Below, in pieces: positions 34,301 to 43,300 of a stretch of DNA of 64,000 nucleotides (the first letter of the stretch is position 1; the number at the start of each line of letters is the position of its first letter). The translations under genes and the position numbers were made by a program. The stretch is from Camarhynchus parvulus. Lineage: Eukaryota > Chordata > Aves > Passeriformes > Thraupidae. Below the pieces are notes generated by a model. The model was not told the origin of the DNA, did no database searches, and saw only the letters and a program-made list of their open reading frames with translations. The DNA is taken from NCBI RefSeq assembly GCF_901933205.1, contig NW_022148710.1:1-64000 (forward strand), written 5' to 3'.

Positions 34301-37300
34301 GGAAAAACGGGGCAGAAACGGCGAAAATGGCGAAAAACGGGGCGGAAATGGGGGGAAATGGGGGAAAACGGGGCGGAAATGGGGGAAATGGGGAAAAACG
34401 GGACAGAAATGGCGAAAATGGCGAAAAACGGGGTGGAAACGGTGAAAATGGCGAAAAACCGGGCCGAAACGGCAAAAATGGCAAAAAATGGGGCGGAAAC
34501 GGCAAAAATGGGGAAAAACGGGGCAGAAACTACGAAAATGGCGAAAAACGGGGCAGAAATGGGGGGAAATGGGGGAAAATGGGGCAGAAACGGGGGAAAA
34601 TGGGGAAACGCGGGGCGGAAACGGCGAAAAAGGGGAAAATTGGGGCAGAAACGGTGGAAATGGGGAAAAACCGGGCAGAAACGCCAAAAATGGGGAAAAA
34701 CGGGGCAGAAACGGCAGAAATGGCGAAAAACGGGGCGGAAATGGCAAAAATGGGGAAAAACGGGGCAGAAACAGCAGAAAATGGGGAAAAAGGGGCAGAA
34801 ACGGCAAAAATGGGGAAAAACGGGGCAGAAATGGGCGAAAATGGGGAAAATTGGGGCAGAAACGGTGAAAATGGGGAAAAACCGGGCGGAAATGGGGGAA
34901 AATGGGGGAAAATGGGGCAGAAATGGCAAAAATGGGAAATGAGGGGCAGAAACGGCAAAAATGGGGAAAATGGGGAAAACGGGGCAGAAACGGCAGAAAT
35001 GGTAAAAACGGGGCAGAAACGGCAAAATGGGAAATGCAGAGCAGAAACAGGGCAGAAATGGCAAAAATGGGGAAAAACGGGGCAGAAACGGGGAAATGGG
35101 GAAAACGGGGCAGAAACAGCAGAAATGGCGATAAACGCGGAAACGGGGGGAAAATGGGGAAAATGGGGCAGAAATGGCAAAAATGGGAAACGCGGGGCAG
35201 AAACGGCGAAAAAGGGGAAAATTGGGGCAGAAACTGTGGAAATGGGGAAAAACGGGGCAGAAACGCCAAAAATGGGGAAAAACGGGGCAGAAACGGCAGA
35301 AATGGCGAAAAACGGGGCGGAAATGGCAAAAATGGGGAAAAACCGGGCAGAAACAGCAGAAATGGGGAAAAACGGGGCAGAAACGGCAAAAATGGGGAAA
35401 AACGGGGCAGAAACGGCGAAAATGGGGAAAATTGGGGCAGAAACGGTGAAAATGGGGAAAAATGGGGCGGAAACGGCAGAAATGGCGAAAAACGGGGCAG
35501 AAATTGGGGGAAATGGGGCAGGAATGGGAGAAAAAGGGGAAGAAATGGGGAAAGATGGTGGGAAATGGGGGAAAATGGGCAAAACCGGGGGAAAAGGGGG
35601 AAGAAATGGAGGAAATGGGGCAGGAATAGGGAAAAATGGGAAAAATGGGGCAGAAATGGGGAGGAAATGGGGGAAAATGGGGAGAAATGGGGGCAGAAAT
35701 GGGTGTAACATGGAGAAAATGGGGGAAAATGGCAAAAATGAGGGAAAATTGGGCAGAAATGGGGAAAAAGGGGACAGAAATGAGGGAAAATGGAAGAAAA
35801 ATGGAGAAAAATTGGGCAGGAATGGGGGAAGATGGGGAAAAATGAGGAAAAGGGGGGAAAACGGGGAAAACGGAGCAGAAATGGCGAAAAACCTGGGGGA
35901 AAATGGGGAAAATGGGAAGAAAGGGTGAGAAATGGGGGGAAATTGGGAGAAATGGGGAAAAACCTGGGGGAAATGGGGCAGAAATGGGGAAAATGGGGGA
36001 GAAATGGGAAAAATGGGGCAGAAATGGGAAAAATGGGGCAGAAATGGGAAAAATGGGGGTAAAAGGGTGAGAAATGGGGAAGAATGGAGGGAAATTGGGA
36101 GAAATGAAGATAAAATGGGGGGGAAATGGGGAAAAATCAGGGAAGAATAACAGAAAAGAGGGAAAATGGGTTCTGCAGGGATCCCATGGGAAAAAATGGG
36201 AAAAATGAGGAAAAACAGGGAAAAAATGGGGGAAAAGGGGGGAAACCAAGAGATATCATGGAAAAACCAGGGGAATGGGAGAATACAGGAAAAATAAGGG
36301 AAAAAAAGGAAAAACGGGGGAAAAAACACAGGAAAATGGGAAAAAACACAAAAAAAGAAAAAAAAAACCAACAGGAAAAACAGGGAAAAGAAAAGAAAAT
36401 TTGGGAAAACGTGGAAATCTGGAAAATCCAGGGGGAAAATAGGGGGGACTGGGGAAGAGAAAAAACAGGAAAAAACAGGAAAATTGGGGAACAAAATTAG
36501 GAAAAAGTGGGGAAAAAAAACACCAAAAAAAAGGAAAAAAGCTCCAGAAAATCAGGGAAATGTGGGGAAAAGTGGAAATGCAGGGAAATGCCAGGAAAAT
36601 GCGGGGAAAAGGGGAAATTCTGACCTTTGAAGGGGTCGATGCCGAGCTGCAGCTTCTTCTCGATGGCGGCCTCGATTTCCTTCTTCTTCACACACTGAAT
36701 GCCCAGGTTGCTGAAACTGCCAGAAATGCCCAAAATTCCCAAATTTTCCAGCTCCCTTCCTGAATTCCCCGCCCCAGAAATGCCCAGAAGCCTCAAAAAT
36801 GGCAAAAAAAAGGCAAAAATGCCCCAAAATGCCCCAAAAATGCCCCCAAAATGCCCCAAAAATGCCTCAAAAATAATTGGGAAATGACAGAAAATTCAAT
36901 GGGAATTTGGGTTTTTTGGGATATTCCAGGTTCGGGGCTTGAGGAGCCCCTGGAAGAGCCCAAAAAATGCCTCAAAATCACAGGAAAAAAAGCACAAAAA
37001 TGCCCCCAAAATGCCGGGAAAATGGGAAAAAATCTGGGAAAATCCCAAAAATTCCAACCCAAGGGAAATTCCCAGATTTTCCTGGTGCTTGGGATGGGTT
37101 TGGGGCTTGAGGAGCACCGGGCAGAACCCAAAAAATGCCCAAAAACCGCCCAAAAAATGCTGGAAAAATGCACAAAAATGCCTGAAAATGCCCCAAAACT
37201 CCAGGAAAAAAGGAAAATTCGTGAAAATTCCCATAAAATTCCATTTTTTTTGGGGATTTGGGGTTTACCTGTGCCGGGGGTTGCTGTGGGGCCGCAGCAC

Positions 37301-40300
37301 GCACGCCCGGCCAAAACCACCCAAAAGCCCAAAAATGCCCCAAGCCCCAACACAAAAAAGGGTGCTTGGGGCCCCCAAAGCCGCACAGGGAAGAGAAAAA
37401 TCTGGAAAAATCCCAAAAATTCCAAAAGGACCAAAAACCCAATGGATATTCCCAGAAATTTTTTTGGGAAAAGAAAGCTTTGAGGATGAGTTTGAGGAGC
37501 ACCGGCAGAACCCAAAAAGTGCCCAAAAATGCCCCAAAAACACCCAAAACCCCAAAAACCCCAAATGCCAAACCTCAAAATGCGAAAAAAATGGAAAAAT
37601 CCCTAAAAATTCCAACAAAATTCCATTTTTTGGGATTTCCCGGATTTTTCTGTGCCGGAAAAGCTTGGGATGAGTTTGAGGAGCACCGGCAGAGCCCAAA
37701 AGTGCCCAAAATGCCAAAAAACCACCCCAAAAATGCCCAAAAAATGCCCAAAAATGCACCTAAAAACACCAGGAAAAAGGGAAAATTCCCAGAAATCCGA
37801 AAACATTTTTTGGGGATTTGGGGTTTACCTGTGCCGGGGTGCGTGGGCTGTCGGGCCCCACAACCGCAACCAAAACACCCCAAAGAAAAAACCCAAAAAT
37901 GGTGCGCGCACAATGCCAAAACCACCCCCAAAAATGCCCCAAAAACGCCCCAAAAATGCCCCAAAATCTCCAGGAAAAGGGAAAAAAATCTGGAAAAATC
38001 CCTAAAATTCCAACAGGATCCAACCCTATGGATATTCCCAGATTTTTTTTCGGGAAAAGAAAAGCTTGGGATGAGTTTGAGGAGCACCGGGCAGAACCCA
38101 AAAAAGTGCCCAAAAAATGCCCAAAAACCACCCAAAAACCACCCAAAAACCACCCAAAAATGGCCCTAAAAACGCCAGGAAAAAGGGAAAATTCCCAGAA
38201 AATTCCTTTTTTTGGGATTTGGGGTTTACCTGTGCCGGGGGTTGCTGTGGGGCCGCAGCAGCACCCGGCACAGCCCCTGGGCGCAGCCAAAATCCACCCC
38301 AAAAATGCCAAAAAAATGCCCCAAAAATGCCCCAAAATGGCCCTAAAAACGCCAGGAAAAAGGGAAAATTCCCAGAAAATTCCCAGAAAATTCCATTTTT
38401 TTGGGGATTTGGGGTTTACCTGTGCCGGGGGTTGCTGTGGGGCCGCAGCAGCACCCGGCACAGCCCCAAAATCCACCCCAAAAATGCCCAAAAATGGCCC
38501 TAAAAACGCCAGGAAAAAGGGAAAATTCCCAGAAAATTCCCCGAAAATTCCTATTTTTTTGGGATTTGGGGTTTACCTGTGCCGGGGGTTGCTGTGGGGC
38601 CGCAGCAGCACCCGGCACAGCCCCTGGGCGCAGTCCTTGCCCACGAGGCCGTGCGGGTGCACCCGGTGCGGCCAATCCTTCCACACCAGCACGGCCGTGA
38701 CCGCCACCTCCGGGATGCCCTGGCAGTTCAGCAGCTGCGGCGGAAACACCGGGAAAATCGGGGGGAAAATCGGGGGGGAAATCGGGGAAAATTAGGGGGA
38801 AAATCGGGGGAAAATCGGGGGAGAAATTGGGGAAAAATTGGGGAAAAATCAGGGGGGAAATTGGGGAAAAATTGGGGAAATGGCAGGGGGGAAATTGGGG
38901 AAAATCAGGGGGAAATCATGGGAAAAATTGGGGGAGAGTTGGGGAAAAGTCAGGGGGGAAATTGGGGAAAATTGGGGGGAAAATTGGGGGAAAGTCAGGG
39001 GGAAAATTGGGGGGAAAAATTGGGGGGAAATTGGGGAAAAATTGGGGGGGAAATTGGGGAAAATTAGGGGGAAAATCGGGGGAAAATCGGGGGAAAATCG
39101 GGGGAAATCGGGGGGAAATCAGGGGGGAATCGGGGGGGAATCGGGGGGGAATCGGGGGGGGAAAATTGGGGAAAAATCGGGGGAAATTGGGGAAAAATCG
39201 GGGGGGAAATTGGGGAAAAATTAGGGGGAAATCATGGGAAAAATTGGGGGGGAAATGGGGAAAAGTCAGGGGGGAAATGGGGGAAAATCAGGGGAAAGTC
39301 AGGGGGAAATCATGGGGGAAATTGGGGGGAAAATTGGGGGAAAGTCAGGGGGAAAATTGGGGAAAAATTGGGGGGGAAATTGGGGGAAAGTCAGGGGGAA
39401 AATTGGGGAAAATCAAAGGAAGAATTGGGGGAAAATGGGGGAAAAATCAGGGGGAAATTGGGAAAAAGTCACGGGGAAAACTTGGGAAAATCAGGGGAAA
39501 ATGGGGAAAATTCAGGGGGAAAATTGGGGAAAAATCGGGGGGAAATAATGGGAAACATTGAGGAGAAATTGGGAAAAAGTTGGGAAAAGTCAGGGAGAAA
39601 GTTGGGAAATGCCGGGAGGAAAATCAGCGGAAAATCGAGGGAAAATTGGGGAAATCCTGGGGAAATCTGGAGGAAATTCTGGGGAAATGCGGGAAAAATC
39701 CCAGGGAAATCCCAGAAAAAGCGAATCCGGGAAAAATCCCGTGGATAACCCGGGAAATCCCCCCCAGAGGCCATTCCTGCTTCTCCCGAGCTTTGCCCGG
39801 CTTTTTCCCGATTTTTTTCCCATTTTTCCCCCAATTTTTTTCCCGGTGTCTCACCTCGATGCTGGGCAGGGTGCGGATGCTCTCGGTGCTGTTTTCCCCG
39901 ATTTTTTCCCCCAATTTTTCCCCGATTTTCCCCCGATTTCCCCCAATTTTTCCCATTTTTTCTCCCATATTTTTTCCCGGTTTCTCACCTCGATGCTGGG
40001 CAGAGTCCGGTTGCTCTGGCTGCTGTTTTCCCCAATTTTTCCCCGATTTTTCCCCGATTTTTCCTCCGATTTCCCCCAATTTTTCCCATTTTTCCCGGTG
40101 TCCCACCTCGATGCTGGGCAGGGTCCGGTTGCTCTCGGTGCTGTTTTCCCCGAGTTTTCCCCGATTTTCCCCCAATTTTTCCCCCGATTTCCCCCAATTT
40201 TTCCCATTTTTCCCCATTTTTTTCCCGGTGTCTCACCTCGATGCTGGGCAGGCTGCGGTTGCTCTCAGTGCTGTTTTCCCCGAGTTTTCCCCGAGTTTTC

Positions 40301-43300
40301 CCCAATTTTTTCCCCCAATTTTTTCCCCGATTTCCCCCCCGATTTTCCCCAATTTCCCCCAATTTTTCCCCGATTTTCCCCAATTTTTTTTTATGCTGCA
40401 TGTGCTCGGTGTGTTTTCCCCGATTTTCCCAATTTTTCCCATTTTTCCCCACTTTTTCCCGGTGTCTCACCTCGATGCTGGGCAGGGTCCGGTTGCTCTC
40501 GGTGCTGTTTTCCCCGAGTTTTCCCCGATTTTCCCCCAACTTTTTCCCCCAATTTTTCCCCGATTTTTCCTCCGATTTTTCCCCATTTTTCCCCAATTTT
40601 TTCCCGGTGTCCCACCTCGATGCTGGGCAGGGTGCGGTTGCTCTCGGTGCTGTTTTCCCCGATTTTCCCCAATTTTTCCCATTTTTTCCCCACTTTTTCC
40701 CGGTGTCTCACCTCGATGCTGGGCAGGCTGCGGTTGCTCTCGGTGCTGTTTTCCCCGAGTTTTCTCCCATTTTCCCCCAATTTTTTCCCCCAATTTTTCC
40801 CCGATTTTTCCTCCCGATTTTCCCCAATTTCTCCCATTTTTCCCCACTTTTTCCCGGTGTCTCACCTCGATGCTGGGCAGGCTGCGGTTGCTCTCGGTGC
40901 TGTTTTCCCCGAGTTTTCCCGATTTTCCCCCAATTTTTCCCCGATTTCCCCCAATTTTTCCCCCGATTTCCCCCAATTTTTCCCATTTTTCCCCATTTTT
41001 CCCGGTGTCTCACCTCGATGCTGGGCAGGGTCCGGTTGCTCTCGGTGCTGTTTTCCCCGAGGATGCTCCCGGCCGATCTCCCCTCGCACTCGTACCGGAA
41101 TCTCATCCCGCGCTGCTTCGGCTGCTCCGTGATCACCAAGCGCGGCTTCCCCGCCTTCCCCAGCCTCTCCAAGCTCTCCAGCTTTTCCAGCTTTTCCAGC
41201 TTTTCCATCTTTTCCAGCTTTTCCAGCTTCTCCCGGGGCCCCAGCGAGAGCCCGCGGAGGCTCCGGGCCAGCCGCGGCTCCCGGGCGGAACCGGGGGCGG
41301 AACCGGGGACGGAACCGGGGGCGGAACCGGGGACGGAACCGCGCGGGACCAAGCGGGGCAGGGCCCGGGGAGCCTCGGCAGCGGCGTCGGGCTGGAAGCC
41401 GTCCTCCTTCATCACCTCCTCCAGGATCTCTGCGAGCGGGGAAATCGCGAATTTCGGGGGAAAACGGGAATTTCGAGGGAAAAACCGGGAATTTCCAGGG
41501 AAAAACCGGGAATTTCGGGGCGGCTTTGGGGGGGAAATCGGGAATTTCGGGGCTTTTTTGGGGGGAAAAAAATTTCAGGGAAAATCGGGAATTTTGGGGC
41601 GGTTTTGGGGGGGAAATCGGGAATTTCGAGGGGAAAATGGGAATTTCGGGGGAAAAATCAGGAATTTCGGGGTGGTTTTGGGGGGAAAAAATGGGAATTT
41701 CGGGGGAAAAATCCGGAATTTCGGGGGAAAACCGGGAATTTCGGGGCGGTTTTGGGGGGAAAATCGGGAATTTCGGGGCTTTTTTGGGGGGAAAAAAGGG
41801 AATTTCAGGGGGAAAATCGGGAATTTCAGGGCGGTTTTGGGGAGGAATTCGGGAATTTCGGGGGGTTGGAGGGAAAAAAGGGAATTTCGGGGGGTTGGGA
41901 AAGATTTTGTGGGGGAAAATTGGGAATTTCGGGGAGTTTTGGGGGGAAATCAGAAAATCCGGGGGTTCAGGAGGATTTCTAGGGGAAAAACCGGGAATTT
42001 CGGGGGGTTCTGGGGGGAAAATGGGGATTTTAAGGCGGTTCGGGAAGATTTCTAGAGACAAATCGGGAATTTTGGAGGGTTTGGGTGGAAAAAATCCGGA
42101 ATTTCGGGGAGGTTTGGGGGAAAACCCGGGAATTTGGGGGGATTCTGTAGGATGACTGGAGAAAAATCAGATTTTTGAGGGGAAAAATCCGGAATTTCGG
42201 GGGGTTCGGGAGGGATTTCTGGGATTCCAATCCCAAATTTGGGATCGATCCCGGCGCTCCCCGCCCCCTCCCCGAATTCCCAAAATCCCCAATTCCCAAA
42301 ATCCCCAATTCCCAGAATCCCCAATTCCCAGAATCCCCAATTCCCCAAATCTCCAAATCCCGAATTCCCAAAAATCCCAAATTCCCCAAATCCCCCAATC
42401 CCAAATTTCCGAGTTGCTAAATTCCCCAAATCCCCAAAAATCCCAAATTCCCCAAATCCCAAATTCCCAAAAAACCGTGAATTCCCAAATCCCCGAATTT
42501 CCCAAAATCCCCCAAAAATCTCAAATTCCCGAAATCCCCAAATTCCAAAAATCTCGAATTTCCTCAAAATCCCGAATTCCCAAAATCCCCAATCCCCAAA
42601 ATCCCCAAAATCCCCAATTCCCGAAAATCCCGAATTCCCCAAAATACCGAAATCCCAAATTCCCCAAAATCCCAAAATCCCAAATTCCCCAAATCCCCGA
42701 AAATCCCGAATTCCCCAAAAATCCCAAATTCCCCAAATCCCAAATTCCCAAAAAATCGTGAATTCCCAAATCCCCGAATTTCCCAAAATCCCCCCAAAAT
42801 CCCAAATTCCAAAAATCTTGAATTTCCTCAAAATCCCGAATTCCCAAAAATCCCCAAAATCCCGAATTCCCGAATTCCTCCGTGCGGCTCCGGGATCCCG
42901 AAATTCCCGGGAGGCGGCGCAGATCCCAAATCCCCGCGGTTCCACTCACCCAAATCATCTGGAAAAACGGGAAAAATCGGGAAAATCGGTGGGAAAAACC
43001 GGGAAAAACGGGGGGAAAACGGGGGGAAAAACCGGGAAAACGGGGGAAGCGGGGGAAATCGGGGGAAAAACGGGGAAAAAACCGGGAGAAACGGGAAAAA
43101 TCAGAAAAAACGGGAAAAATGGGGAAAATCGGGGGGAAAAACGGGAAAACCGGGAGAAACGGGGGGAAACGGGGAAAATCGGGAAATCGGGAAAAATCGG
43201 GAGAAAAACCGGAAAAATTCGGGGGAAATGGGGAAAAAAACCGGGGGGAAACGGTGCGGGGGGGCACCGGGAGAAACGGGGGGAAAGCGGGGAAAAAACC

